DNA from: Lactarius indigo
Taxonomy: Eukaryota; Basidiomycota; Agaricomycetes; Russulales; Russulaceae
Direction of reading: 5' to 3'
Length of the DNA stretch: 64,000 nucleotides
NCBI GenBank assembly: GCA_025766275.1
Contig: JAFKAC010000004.1
Coordinates: 1,612,001 to 1,676,000 of the forward strand
This document shows, one piece after another, positions 1 through 12,425 of this stretch. The first letter of the stretch is position 1. Each line of letters opens with the position of its first letter. The translations under genes were made by a program, and so were the position numbers. A model generated the notes under the pieces. The model was not told the DNA's origin, did not search any database, and saw only the letters and a program-made list of their open reading frames with translations.

Positions 1-728
1 GCTTCAGGCTGTTGCTGTAACTGAATAACCTTCTATGTTGTTTCTTGGAAGATGTCGGACTGGTCATGCAATCGGGTTTTGCTAATTGCTAATTACTATT
101 CATTTCTGTGTACTTACATTCGAGTCCTATGTCCCAGAATGGGTGGTTTTACTGGTTTCTTGGTGAGCACTGAGACTCGGAAGCATTAGTCCTTGGATTG
201 GTCACCAAGTTGGTCACCGAAGGGTTGGTGGTCTACGCTTGGGTCTGCGTATTCGCGTGGCGTTTTAATATTTTCATGTTCATTTTATCCTGAGGGTGGA
301 ACCTTCATATGATGTCTCCGTGGCGGATATTGGCCGGTGCATCTTTGTCCTTACCCTCAGGCTCAGGCTCAATATTAGTCCGGCCATAATCACGGTACTG
401 TCACGGCGCGTTCGAGTTTGGTGTGGGGTAGCGGGCCGTGATACCGACTCGGTCCGGTGAATATGTCGCGTCCTTGAGCGACTTTGACCGCGACCGCGAC
501 TGCAACCGTCAACGAGACATCCTCTACCTGCAACATCGGCCAGGGTCTCGTCTCTTCATTTCAACGGATTTTGAGCTGCTATAGCTTTGCAGAAGAGTCG
601 TTATTCGGCTCTTGTGGGTCCACGGCGGAACCTCAAACACTTCGCCTGTACGTTAACTTGGAGCCTAATTCCTGTCAAACGATCTAATTCCCCACAGGAC
701 GAATTTTGTATAGAACTCCGGACGCCTA
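1..728. other. Intergenic region upstream of SIN3
   Basis: No reading frame with recognisable protein similarity was seen on either strand. The last few hundred bases are the presumed promoter and 5' leader of the SIN3 gene, including a CG-rich stretch near 380-500 with repeats of the type gcgaccgcgactgc. Short frames at 484-847 overlap the SIN3 start in other phases and show no family features, so they are treated as chance. Confidence 0.5.
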
Positions 729-3700
729 ATGAACCCCTCAATAGATCCTTCTCTTCAGAACCCCACACAGCCACCTTCGTCCACAGAGGCCACCGTGCCA
801 GATCCGGTCCAGGCCATTCCACCCTCCTCGCACCCTTCAATCGATAATCAAAATGCTCTTGCGCCTACACCCGCAGCACCCACAGCACAACTTTCACTTA
901 CAGTAGAGAAGCAGGCCAACGCGGATGCTCCTCAACCCACGCCGGAGAATCAGAACGGCGTGACGGACCGTCAGCTCAATGTCACTGATGCTCTTAGCTA
1001 TCTAGATGCCGTGAAGATTCAGTTTCACGACAGGCCGGATGTGTATAACGTCTTCTTGGATATTATGAAGGATTTTAAGAGTCAAGTGTGAGCATCTTTT
1101 CATTCGGATGCTCTACCCGGTCCCTAGCGCCCATGCCCATCATTCTATCTTCCTTATAATGTTTTCCACAGAATCGATACTCCCGGAGTAATTCAACGCG
1201 TTGCAACCCTATTCCAGGGTCACCCTTTCCTCATCCAGGGTTTCAATACTTTTCTTCCTGTCGGATATCGCATCGAAGTTGGCTCTGACTCACAGTCATC
1301 TGAGGTCATCACCGTCACAACCCCGTCGGGGACAATGTTAAGGTCAACCAATACTCCTAGTATTCCGGCTCCGCCCCCACCATCATCAGCACCACCGCAG
1401 CAAGAAACTGGCCAGTTGCTACCATCGGACCAAGCTGCTGTGTCTGCCCCGCTCCCTCCTACATCTGCTTTAGGGTTGTCGAACACCCCAAAACTGTCTA
1501 GCAGTTCTATTGACCTTCCGACTCCCGACGACCACGAACGTCAGGTTCTAGGACCTGCGATGGAATACGTCCAGCGGATCAAGACACGGTTCAGCAATGA
1601 TCCAGACACGTACAAGCAATTCTTAGAGATCCTCTCCAATTACAAATCTAGTGCAAATAACGTTTGTCCTGTTGGTACTTCCAGTATTCCCGGTCTACTA
1701 CTAACTTCTGGTGCGGCAGGCCGAGGTTGTAGCGAAAGTTGAAGAGCTGTTTAAAGATGCGCCAGACTTGTCGTCCACGTTTCTGGACTTCTTGCCTGGG
1801 ACAGGTATACAGGATAACGACGGACTCAATGCGCTCAGGGGACCAGGAACTCGGACCGGCACGCCAACTGGCGATCACGCGCGGGCGCAGAAGCGGAAGC
1901 AGCCAGCAGAGCCTGCTGCACCACCTCCGTCTGCGCCCGCGAAAAGACGACGGAAAGCTGCGGATAGAGATAAGGAGAAGGAACGGGACAGTGGGCGTGC
2001 GACTGGGAGCCGGGTAAGGACCTTCCTGGTTCCTCATTGGGACACGATTAACGCCGCAAGAAGGTTAAGCAGCCGCCGACCGGTCGCGAGCCTCCAGCGT
2101 TTTCCCATTTCAATACCATCCCAGCTCCACCATCGCCACGTCGATCGGGCCACACTTATGCGCACCATGCACCACCGCCACCCACACCCCAAAACTACGC
2201 GCAAGCGGGTACAGCCGTTGCACTACCCCCTCAACCGCTGGCCTCAGCGAGCAATTTTGACGAGATGCAGTTCTTCCCACGGGTGAAAGCGGCGCTCGAC
2301 TCGCGCGAGACGTATCACGAGTTCCTCAAGCTGGTCAATCTATTTACGCAGGACTTCATCGACAGGGCGCGCCTCATACGCGAAAGTCGCTCCTTCCTTG
2401 GGGAGGGAGAACTGATGGTGCAATTGAAGGAGATATTGGGATGGGACGAAGCTATAGAGCGATCGGCTCTAGCTAAGGAGCGAGAAGAGTTGTATCCACC
2501 TCCCGGGAGGCCTTTGTCGATCCTTGACCGTCCGTGTCGCGAGGAGCTGAATATCCGATACGGGAGCTACCGACGGTTGCCTGCAGACGTATGTACCATC
2601 TTTTCGTTCCCGGGCGTGGTAATGAACGGTTGGTTTTCAGGATATCAATGTAGAGTGTAGCGGGCGCGACGAGATGTGCAAGTCAGTGCTGAACGATGAA
2701 TGGGTCTCACACCCGAGCTTCTCAAGCGAAGATTCCGTTTTCATGGCGCATAAGAAAAATCTGTATGAAGAGGCGCTGCATCGGACGGAAGAAGAGCGGC
2801 ATGAGTACGATTTCCACATCGATGCGCTCGTACGCACGATCGGTGTTCTCGAGCCGCTCCACCACAAGATCATGGCTATGAATCCCGGAGGAACGTACAC
2901 TCTTCCGCCTCAAGCCGAATTTTGGCGGCGCAGGCAAGGCGGTGCATCAGCGTATCATCAAGAAAATATACGGGCGGGAAGCGGGGCTCGAAGTTCTGCA
3001 GGCAATGCAGGACACACCGGCAGCTCGCGCTGCCCGTGGTGCTCGCGCGGCTGAAGCAAAAGGAGGTGGAGTGGAAGCGGGCGCAACGCTGAGTGGAACA
3101 AGATCTGGCGCGCAGTGGACGTGGCGAACTACGCGCGCTCGCTGGACCACCAAGGCATCACGTCCAAGACCGCAGACAAGAAGGCGCTCACGGCAAAGGC
3201 GTTCGTCGCGCAGATCGAGGCGATCATGGAGACGCAGATGGCGCGCCGTGCCGCGCTCGTCGACCCGCTGTATGCGCGTGCGCGCCCGCAGCACCAGCTC
3301 GAATACGAGATCGAGGACCAGGACGTGCTCCGCGACGCGCTCAAGCTCGCGTTTGCCTACCTCGCCCGCCTCGGCGGCACCCAGCTCCGCCTCGACGCGG
3401 CTCGCAAGGGCTGGATCGAGACCAGGCTATACAGCATCGTCCGCGCCTTCTTCCAGCTCAACGATTGGGACGAGCGCCCGTCGGCAGCGCGACCGCGCAC
3501 GACCTGGAAGCATGCCTCTGCGACTGTCACCATAGTCCCGAGCCCGAATGCTCACTCGGCGGGAATGACGACGGCGCCGGCGGGAGAAGCGGCTGCCGGC
3601 GGTGAGGACGCTGACTCTACTACTGCGGCGACGAATGCGACAGTAGGGGGCTCGAACCACGCCGCGCGCAACGGGGTCAAATGCACGGAATGGCGCACTT

Positions 3701-5261
3701 CCGGCGAACTTTTCTGGGGACCTACGCAAGAGCCTTGTTGAAGAGCGAGCAGGCCAAGTCGGCCCGCGCCAATACGTACCCATTACCCGGCTCGCCCTCG
3801 CCCCAGAGCTCGCGCAAGGCGTCGCCCGTTCCTACCATTCCGACTCCGGTGCCGATGGCGACCGATGATGAAGTTGCGCCACCTCCGGCGACGGCAGCGG
3901 CAGTTCTAGTTGAGTCGAATCCCACGGCTGGGGAGAAGAAGAGATCGAAGCGCCGGTCCTTCTTCACGAATACGTGGTTTTATACCCTACTCCGGATGGT
4001 CGAGGTGCGTGTGTCAAACAAGATCGGAGGTTGCAGGTGGCTGATTATTAGTAAGGTATTATACGCGCGTCCTGCACCTGTTCAAGAACATCGCGATGGA
4101 ACGCGTGAATGACCCGGGTTTCAATACGAGACCCCACGTTACCGACGATGGATCTAGAGCTTCTCGAGGCGGGTGGGTCGGCGGGCGTTTATGAAGGGCA
4201 GGGGCAGACGCACGTACGGGTCACTGTGCTGCAGTATTACGAACTCATGCTGGAAACCTGTGAGCGGTTGTTCGATAACCAGATTGAGCAGCTTGCGTTT
4301 GAGGACCAGATGCGCGAGATGTTCGGTTTACATGCACGTTATTTCTTCTTCCTCTCCTTTCTCCGCATCTGATCCGAGCGACACGTAGGATGCGTACAAG
4401 ATCTTCACCATCGATAAGGTGCTTCGCCTCCCTGATCAAACATGTAACAGATCCTTCCTCGCGTGCTCTTACAACGTATTGGATTCTGACGAAGGGCTCT
4501 CATTCTCGTTTCTCCTTTTTTTTTCACAGGCCCAGAGCTGGGAGCAAGACCCGAAGCTCGAGAAGATCGCCAAGTTGCTCTGGGATGAGCGGCGTCTAGA
4601 GGCTCCGACGGCCGAGGACCACCGCAGTTTCCGCCAGCAGGCGGAGGGGATCCTCGGGCCCGAAGAGAACCTGTTCCGCATCGACTGGGTGAGATAGCCA
4701 CCATCTTTCGTGATTACTCGCGGACTGAACCGGCCTTAGCTCCCGGAATCAAAGATGCTCACTTTCCAGCTACTCAGCAAGGACGGCTCGAGCCTCGACG
4801 ACTGCCGAGGTGCTCTCGGGGCGCTGGCAGGCCTACGTCGAAGGCTTCGTGTCCGAAACCGAGACGCCCGGCGTACCCGCCAGCAAAGTGCGCCGCCCAT
4901 TCCTCCGAAGGTCAGCCTTTGTTCCCTTGTTCCCTCCTCCCCAGCTTGTCCTAACCCTAATACCGTGGCAGATCCCTACCGACGACGACGACGACGACGA
5001 CGACGACCAAGGCGGCAAGTGGGAATGGTAGTGGTAGCCAGGGCTTTTACGCTCGCGGTGGGCTGGAGATCAAGGTGTGCGTGCGGACCTATCGTTTGTT
5101 TTATGTGTCGCGGACGGAGGACGTGCTGTGGCGCGTGCAGGCTGCTGCGGAGCGCGAGCGCGCGGCGGCGAGGCTTAGTTGCGAGGGACGCTGGGCGGGC
5201 ACGGTGGCTGGAGAAGTTCACTACTAGGGGAAGCGCGTCGGAAACGGCTGGCATTGAGTAG
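729..5261 (+). CDS. sin3: SIN3-type transcriptional corepressor (paired amphipathic helix protein)
   Basis: Scaffold of the nuclear SIN3/RPD3 histone deacetylase complex; it bridges DNA-bound repressors to the deacetylase. Read in order: a Pro/Thr-rich N-terminus; PAH1 ([16 protein letters not shown] at about 980-1090, continuing after an intron near 1170-1260); PAH2 ([10 protein letters not shown] at about 1566 to about 1800); a basic linker; PAH3 ([19 protein letters not shown] at about 2271); the histone-deacetylase-interaction domain ([10 protein letters not shown] to about 2880, then [16 protein letters not shown]); [10 protein letters not shown]; and the Sin3 C-terminal domain ([16 protein letters not shown] near 3960, then [19 protein letters not shown] near 5080). 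Many short introns. The reading frame needs one-base steps near 2918, 3020 and 3090 inside the most conserved part, and probably near 5175. The last step decides whether the stop is at 5227 or 5261. Start chosen as the first Met before the PAH1-containing frame. Family assignment is firm; exact exons are approximate. Confidence 0.93.
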
Positions 5262-5779
5262 CCCAGCATCTATTTTTCTCTTCCGTGGTTTTATATCGTT
5301 TCGGCTTTATCTTGTGTTGCGCAAAAAAACATATTACCATATTACATTGCAGTAGTTTTTATTTGCTTCTCGGCGTCTTGTGAGAGGAAGCTGTCTGTTT
5401 TAAAATTCTATGCTTTTTCTTGAGTATATCATTTGCTAGCTAGCCGTAGGTGAGTCCTTTCCGAATACACAGGAGTGGGGATGGATATAAAGACAGATTC
5501 GTACTACATTTCATACTTTTCCACAAAGAACACACGTAACTCGAAGATCAGGTAGAGAGCAATCACCACACTGAAAAGAAAGTGGTTAATGGGCACGACG
5601 GAGGAACGCCCCCGAACGAACCAAAGAAAAGCGGGGATTAAATAAAAGCGAGATGTAACAGACTATGGTAATGGTTCAGCGATATCGGAGTGAGGGAGAC
5701 GCAAGTGAGAAAGACGTGAGAAAAGGAAAGCAGACAAGAGCAGAACAGAACATCAAGGTCGCGGTCAGATTACACGGAA
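5262..5779. other. 3' intergenic region between convergent SIN3 and bZIP genes
   Basis: The two neighbouring genes converge here. The stretch is AT-richer than the flanking coding DNA and has candidate polyadenylation-type A-rich runs near 5320-5345. No gene is seen. An open frame at 5665-6102 mostly runs antisense through the bZIP C-terminus and is a shadow. Confidence 0.45.
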
Positions 5780-7851
5780 TCACTTTTTGCCGAGAGTCAG
5801 AGCACGCATGCTTTCCTCAAGCACACCGAGCCCCGTTTCACGCGCCAAACAGAGCTTCGCACATGCCATTTGACCCTGGCCCTGACCCTGCGTCTGCGTC
5901 TGTACTTCCTTGGACTCCTTCACCGCCACTACACTCGCTAGTGGCCACCGTGGCCTTGACCGCCTCCGTAGTGCCCGAAGGCGGGTCGACGTCGACGACA
6001 CGTACGACGGCTGTGCCTTCCAGTACGCGCCGAACCTTCTCGGCGTCCCATGCAGGGGCGCGTGCACTCGGCGCCGTATGGGAGGAGGAGGAAGAAGGAT
6101 AAGAAGAAGGGGAGCCGGAAAAGGCTTGCCAGAACGCGCTGCCGAGGCGCTGGACGAGTGTCTGTGAGGCCATCGTTGCAAGTGCAGCTTGCTGTGGAGT
6201 TGGCATCTGCGCCGAGGACGAAGACGTCGAGCCGGGATTTGGAGAGGCGGGAGGTGTGGGGTATGCTGATGCTGCAGCGCTTGAGGTCGATGCGGACGTG
6301 AAGGCGGACGTATGGACATGGTGCTTGCCACTGAGGAGGGAGGACAACGACGATGATGAAGCAGCACCGCGCAAGGTCTGTGAGGACGAGAAGTAATGAG
6401 GACGGAGGTTGGCCGCGAGGCCGGAGAGTGGCGGGGACGAGGGGTGTTGCTGTTGCTGGTACTGTGAGGCGGCGGCCTGTTGATGCTGTTGATGCTGTGC
6501 CATACGGGTCCAGAGCTGCATGCGATAGCTAGACGAATGGGGCAGTCAGTAGCCACCCACGTATACAAATAAGGCAAGACGCACGCATCGAGCATTTTCA
6601 TGGTAAAAGGGTTCGAGTCCATAAACGAGTCGAATGGCGCGGGCTTGCCCGGCCCACCAAGCGTCGAGAGACCGACGCTGTTGATGTTGTTGTTGTTGAG
6701 CGCAGGGTTGATGTTCTCTTGCAGAGCTGGTTTGAGGGCTGCGCCGGCGATGAGGTCGGGGATCGTGACGGTGTGCACTGGCGTGATGCCACCGAATGTG
6801 CTGCTGCCGCCCCAGAACGCCTTTGAGGCGAGGCGTGGGGATGCCGTGGCAGGCAGGTCTTTATGTGTATTTGGCGTGAGCAGCGGCGATGACGATGCGG
6901 AGCTCCGGGACGTGATAGGCAATGGGCTCGGCGGGGGGAGAACCGGCGAGTCGGCGCGTCCAGCGGGGGAGAGGAGAGCTTTCTTGAGTGCCTTGATCTC
7001 TTGCTGCAAGGCCGCATTCTCGGATCTTGTTGAGCCTAGCTCGGTACGGATGGCATCGATGAGCCGATCACGTTCCGCAACGTCGCCCTCGAGGGTGGTG
7101 ATGTACTCTGATTACGAACAGAATTCTAGATTGCGAGGGAGAGACAGTTAAAAAGCACTACTCACCCTTGCGACGGTTGCGGAAATTGCGCGCGCTTATC
7201 TTGTTGCGCAGCTGACGTTTCTCCCTGCTAGACATCTTTTGATACTCCTCGGGTGTGGGGCGCCAGTCATCCGAAGTGTTGTCATAAGGGTCTGTCTTCA
7301 CGACGGAGCTGAAGTGGATTTTTTTCTGAACCCCACCAGAAAGGACACCGGACTTGCGGTCCTTGCCTTTGTTGGAAGGTTTGACAGGTGGGGGAGTGAC
7401 GGGCTCGTCGTCGTCATCCTCATCGTCCTCCTCATGGAGATGTTCAGTCCTTTGCAGCATCGTCATCTCCAAAGTCACTAGGAGACTTGGATGTAGCAGG
7501 GGTGGCCATCAGCTGGGGGTCGATGGCGAAGGTCGGTGAGAAAGCGCCGGAGGCACTTGTTGCCCCAGAGTCAGGGCTGTCATTGGCAAAGGTGAGGAAG
7601 TCCCAAGGGGTGTCGGGTGAAGCGATGGATTTGTTGTTGAGTGAATCATCATTGATGTTGGAGAGGTTGAACCAAGCGTTGTTCAGTTCTGACTGTGGTT
7701 CGGCTATGGCAGGGATGGCGGGGAATGCGGGGGAATGATGTCCGGAGCTCGGGGATGGGAAGTTAAAAGAGTCTAGATCAGCGAGAGTGGCAAAAACTTC
7801 ATTTGAATCGAAGACGAAAGGCGAGGGCTCGAGCGGATTATCTTCGAACAT
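5780..7851 (-). CDS. bZIP transcription factor
   Basis: Nuclear DNA-binding regulator. Exon 1 (7851 to about 7446) encodes an acidic, Ser/Pro/Asn-rich N-terminus beginning MFEDNPLEPSPFVFDSN. Next come an acidic tract and the basic region SSREKRQLRNKISARNFRNR (near 7170-7230), with the N-x7-R-type signature of bZIP proteins. After an intron the leucine-zipper helix follows (LEGDVAERDRLIDAIRTEL near 7045-7095). The long C-terminal part is Pro/Ser/Gln-rich, with a second intron near 6525-6590 and a conserved-looking tail (EKVRRVLEGTAVVRVVDVD). The start at 7851 is the Met followed by a sequence typical of this family. Two frame problems: an extra base at 7446 turns GAC-GAA into GAC-TGA-A, and near 5850 the frames ending EALFGA and ESMRALTLGKK need joining. 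The gene shares a short upstream region with RRP43. Confidence 0.88.
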
Positions 7852-7971
7852 TGTCGAGAACGAACAAGGACGGCGACGAGGCAGGTCGAGACAAGACGGC
7901 AATCGTGGCCGCAGCAACAGATGGCTTTGTAAGACTATCACGTAAATAATTAATTCAAAATTAATTATACT
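7852..7971. promoter_or_regulatory. Bidirectional promoter between bZIP gene and RRP43
   Basis: Only 120 bases separate the two divergent start codons. The half next to RRP43 is AT-rich (taaataattaattcaa followed by attaattatact just before the ATG). The half next to the bZIP start is GC-rich, with cgacga-type triplets. Divergent pairs with such short spacers usually share one nucleosome-free promoter; sharing is inferred from spacing alone. Confidence 0.5.
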
Positions 7972-9059
7972 ATGGCCTCAAACCCAGACCTCAACGCACA
8001 GATATTTCAGCGACTCCATCCGAGGGCGTATTTAGAACGCTTTCTTTCCGAACAGGTTCGCCCAGATGGTCGCGAGGCAGAAGAATGGAGAGATCTCTTT
8101 GTACACGTCGGTTCCGTCTCCACGGCTGACGGCTCTGCCCTCGTGCGCCTCGGTGACACCACAATTGTCTGTGGAGTCAAGGCTGAGATTGCAGAGCCAG
8201 ACCTCGAACAGCCAACTGAAGGCTTTCTCGGTTCGTATCCGCTGGTGTCGCTCGGACCCTAGAATGACGGTCTACGCTTTTAGTCCCGAATATTGACCTT
8301 CCGGCTATGTGCGCGCCGCGCTTTAAGCCGGGACCACCCTCTGAGGAGGCGCAGGTGCTTTCTGACCGACTTGCGTCTACGATCAATGCGTGCGCCAACA
8401 CCTCCAAACTGACTCATTCTCTCCTGACAATTTGGTCTCACAGAGCCGGCGTTATCCCACTTTCAGCGCTATGTATCCATCCCGAGCGTGCTGCCTGGGT
8501 CCTGTACGTCGACGCGACGTGTATCAACTATGACGGAAACGCATTTGATGCCGCGCTCATCGCCATGGTTGCCGCACTGAAAAACAGTGCGATACCCTTA
8601 CAACGGACTTGCGTTCCCCTGCGATCTAATGTCGATGCTCGAACATAACAGCGACCCTCCCAAAGGCGACTTTTGACGAGGAGACGGGTCGCACGACGTG
8701 CTCGCGAAAGATCCGCGAGGCATTGCCGCTCAAACGTCTTCCGATTTCGTATTCGTTTGGCATATTTGATGGGTAAATCCCCACGCTTTGTCATTCTTGG
8801 CCATACAGCTGACTGTACTCGAACCATGACTCGAACCGGGCTTTTTTTTTCCCGCCTCACTAGGTCAACAGTCCTTTCGGACCCCACTGCATTTGAGGAA
8901 CCATTACTAGATACATCTATATCGATTGTACTGGACGAGCATGGGTCCCTCCTGTCGGCCGGTCAGCTTGGCATCGCTGATAAGGACAAGATGTCAACGT
9001 GCGTGGCGGCGGCGAAAGAGCGGTATGAAGCACGCGGACGTGAAATATATTCGTTTTGA
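7972..9059 (+). CDS. RRP43: Exosome complex RNase PH-like subunit RRP43 (EXOSC8 homologue)
   Basis: Structural ring subunit of the RNA exosome (3'-5' RNA processing and decay, nucleus and cytoplasm). The N-terminus reads FQRLHPRAYLERFL then RPDGREAEEWR, the signature of eukaryotic RNase PH-like ring proteins. It is followed by SADGSALVRLGDTTIVCGVK-type sequence (TADGSALVRLGDTTIVCGVK at about 8125-8185). Later exons encode a short acidic/Pro segment (MCAPRFKPG), IHPERAAWVLYVDATCINYD, a GRTTCSRKIREALPLKRLP segment, and the end LLSAGQLGIADKDKM. Five exons are readable with small introns (about 8235-8300, 8395-8445, 8570-8650, 8770-8865) and no frame break, so this gene looks intact. Length, about 280 residues, fits the family. 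Eukaryotic RRP43 is generally considered catalytically inactive; the role is structural. Confidence 0.93.
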
Positions 9060-9277
9060 GTTTGTATATCGCGAGTGTCCGATGATTGTTATCATACATA
9101 GAGCGCCCCAAAGCGAACTAGGGAGCGCTCATGAGGATGGACACGGGACCACATTGAATTGATCACTTGATATGACGCTGTACTACTAGGACCTATGGCT
9201 ATCACTCTTTGCCTCCCTTGGTCATATCCCCGTCCTCAGCGCTCTCCCATCCCTCTGTCCTACTGTAGCTAGCTTTA

Positions 9278-11455
9278 ATGACCGTTGGTCAGACACAGCT
9301 TGAGCGAGCGATCCATCAGATACAGAACAGGGTCGCCGTACCCGAGCTCGACTTTACACAGCACCAGCTCGAGAATGGGTACACCGTCAGCACACAAGAG
9401 CGCGCTGTCAAGGAGGTGTGTGCGCCTATCGCTTTTCCCAATTGTTGCTTGTGCGGATGCGATGGATGCCGTTGCGGTAGGTGCAAGCACCCGCGATGAC
9501 CATCCCGACGAACGACCAGTTCTTCGCCAAGACGGATAGGACCAAGCCTGACATCGCGTTCCTGAAAAATCACTTTTATCGCGAGGGCCGCTTAAAGGAG
9601 GAGCACGCCTTGTATATCATCGACAGGGCGACGCAGCTCCTCCGCGCAGAGCCCAACGTCTTGGCTGTCGACGCTCCAGTAACAGGTGCCACAATCATTC
9701 TATTTATACTTTAAGTTCCTGACACTTTTTCCATCACAGTCTGCGGGGACATTCATGGCCAATACGTGCGCATATATCTCCCCAGCTCCACCTAAATCAA
9801 CTCACATCCGACCCGATCGTAGTATGACCTCATGAAGTTGTTCGAAATCGGTGGCAAGCCGTCGAATACCCGCTACCTCTTCCTTGGGGACTACGTCGAC
9901 AGGGGCTATTTCAGTATCGAAGTGCGTATCTCTTGCCTCTCTGGATCCCCCGTTTCTTACTCGCGGGATTGCGGTCACGTAGTGCGTGCTCTATCTATGG
10001 GCGCTCAAGATATGGTACCCAGACTCATTTTTCCTCCTCCGTGGGAACCATGAATGCCGGCATCTGACCGACTTACTTCACGTTCAAGCTCGAATGCAAG
10101 CACAAGTACTCCGAGCGCGTCTACGAGGCAGTGCATCGAGTCCTTCTGCGCCCTCCCGCTTGCAGCAATCATGAACAAACAATTCCTCTGCATACACGGC
10201 GGGCTGTCTCCCGAGTTACACACCGTCGACTGACATTCGTAAGGTGAGCCCTCCCACATCTTCTTCTTCCCCGTGTTGTGATGAAAAACCTGCGCGTAGC
10301 TGGACCGGTTCCGTGAGCCACCAACGTCCGGGCTTATGTGTGACATTTTGTGGTCCGACCCTATCGAGGACTTTGGGCAAGAGAAGGGCCCAGAGAATTT
10401 CGTGCATAACCACGTGCGCGGCTGCTCCTACTTCTATACCTACAAAGCTGCGTGCGAGTTTCTGGAGCGCAACCGCCTACTGTCCATCATCCGCGCGCAC
10501 GAGGCCCAAGACGCTGGGTACGTTTGGTTTCCCGTCCAACACAGTCCGTCCATGTCTGAGCGAGGTACTGGCGCGGGCTGGTGGTGGTTGATGATGCACT
10601 AGGTACCGGATGTATCGCAAGAGCCGCAAGACGGGGTTCCCGAGCGTCATGACGCTCTTCTCTGCACCAAACTACCTGGACGTGTACAATAACAAGGCAG
10701 GCGATGGTCAAGTACGAGTCGAACATGTTCAGCATCCGGCAGTTCAACAATATGCCTCACCCGTACTGGCTTCCTAACTTCATGGACTGCAGTTCAGCTG
10801 GAGCCTGCCATTCGTCGGCGAGAAGAGTGCGCTTTTTGTTATACTTTCCCCTGGCGATCGTTTCGACCGCTTGGACAGTTACGGACATGCTCGCAGCAGT
10901 GCTAAATATATGCACGCAGGAGGAGCTCAAGGAGGGCGCTGGCGGGTCGTCGGCAGCGAACGCGGCGCCCATCGACCGTGATGTCGCCTGAAGCGGCGCA
11001 AAGTGATCAAGAACAAGATCCTCGCTGTCGGGCGTATGGCGCACCTTTTCTCCTTACTCCGGTGCGTGCCATGTTGTGTCTCTTCTCTACTGGGCAGACC
11101 GGCTCACCCTTCCTGATAGCGAGGAGTCGGAGCGGGTATCGGAGCTCAAGAGTATCTCTGGCTCGTCCAGATTGCCGTATGGCACGCTCGCCCTCGGCGC
11201 CGAGGGCATCAAGAACGCCATCAAGACCTTCGACGACGCGTACGCCCTCCCTTAATCTGTCCATCTCCAAGCTGACTGATACCGCGATGGAACTTCTGCA
11301 GACGGAGATCAGATATCGAGAATGAGCGCCTGCCGCCAGTCGAGGAGCGCCCACCTACTTCTTCCAATATAGTATCCGGCGCAAGCACAGGGCCGAGTGT
11401 GAGCAGCGGCTCCACGCGCAAATGTGGGCGCGGGGCCTCCCGTGACGTCCTTTAG
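9278..11455 (+). CDS. CNA1: Calcineurin A catalytic subunit, copy 1 (frame-disrupted)
   Basis: Ca2+/calmodulin-activated Ser/Thr phosphatase (PP2B). Exons encode [18 protein letters not shown], the catalytic core with metal-site motifs VCGDIHGQY (about 9740), [13 protein letters not shown] (about 9888), [13 protein letters not shown] (about 10035), the HGGLSPEL motif (about 10195), then [39 protein letters not shown], the regulatory-subunit-binding region, a calmodulin-binding helix ([18 protein letters not shown] near 11000-11060) and the autoinhibitory-type segment [10 protein letters not shown] (near 11315). The tail ends about 40-50 codons after that and is shorter than in copy 2. Frame breaks, all extra bases, lie near 10073, 10130, 10231, 10700 and 10791, plus a splice-junction problem near 11305. 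With the breaks as read, no full-length phosphatase would be made, so it is either a decaying paralogue or a mis-sequenced gene. Paralogue of the gene at 23.7-26.2 kb. Confidence 0.85.
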
Positions 11456-12425
11456 GAGGCCAAAAGAGGGAAAGACGACACGCCGATGACCGTTCCTTCC
11501 TTTCTCGCCTGCACCCAGGTGTCAGTGGTGGTGGTCGAATTTTGTTTTGCGCAGCAGGTGCCACGTCGGATTGTATGACATGCGGAAGTCCCACTGCCCA
11601 CTAGGGCCTCTAGAATGATGGGTGGAAGGTGCCACGGCACTGTTAATAGGTTTAGGGCCCAGGGCTCATAGGCAAATCGTTGAAAGGACAAGATCAGATC
11701 TAATTAGTTTGGCTGTATTTACTGTATGTGCTCTAGCTTAGATGTTCGGTTAGTACGTCCTGTGCGTTGTACCTTTTTTCTCAAGATTTCTACTATGAAC
11801 TAGCGTATCTTGGCTATCTGCTAGGGTGCGGAGATGGATCGTGAGCAACTGAAACCCAGGTGGGTAGTATAGAAATATAGCCAACAACGAAATGATAGAC
11901 CCAACTTGAAGCTCAAGCCCACTTGGCGTGATTCAAAAAAAAAAAAACCCCACTTAGCGTCCCAGGTGGTATTGGGTATTGGAGGTGAGCCCTCTGTGCA
12001 CTGGTAGATCGTCTGTCTACAGGCAGACAACCTATGACCTCTTTCCGGACGCGATGATATTCTGCACGTCCTATATCAGTACGGTAGCCTGTTTGATTTC
12101 CACCCGTATGAGTATTGCCACACTCAAGTTCTGTTGATCCCGAACACATCACTGCAGAAAAGACAGCCAATAGGCGATCCACGCTTCGGTACAATCAGAT
12201 TGCATTGGGTATTGTACATGTGGCGCTACACGGGTGTTATCGAGACAGAAATAAAACGAAAAGCAAACAAAGCGTATTCAATATAAATACCGACGCCAAA
12301 TATTGGCCTGACTCGCCGATGACACAACATGTCCGAATCTTTCTGAGAACTAGTAAGCGCCAGAGTCGGGTGTGCGCCGAAAATTCGATCACTGACCGAA
12401 GTCGCAACTTCAAGGCCTCAAGGCC
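11456..12425. other. Intergenic region between calcineurin copy 1 and the CHAT gene
   Basis: The neighbouring genes converge here. It contains a run of 13 A (about 11936-11948). The open frames on both strands are short and show no protein-family features. Nothing further is recognised. Confidence 0.5.

Noticed and set aside
601..840. Antisense and alternate-phase frames over the SIN3 start
   Set aside because: They overlap a well-supported coding exon and show no family features.
10763..10792. 30-nt intron look-alike (gtactgg...ctaac...ctgcag) in calcineurin copy 1
   Set aside because: It encodes the conserved YWLPNFMD segment that copy 2 also keeps, and it is shorter than other introns in the window.
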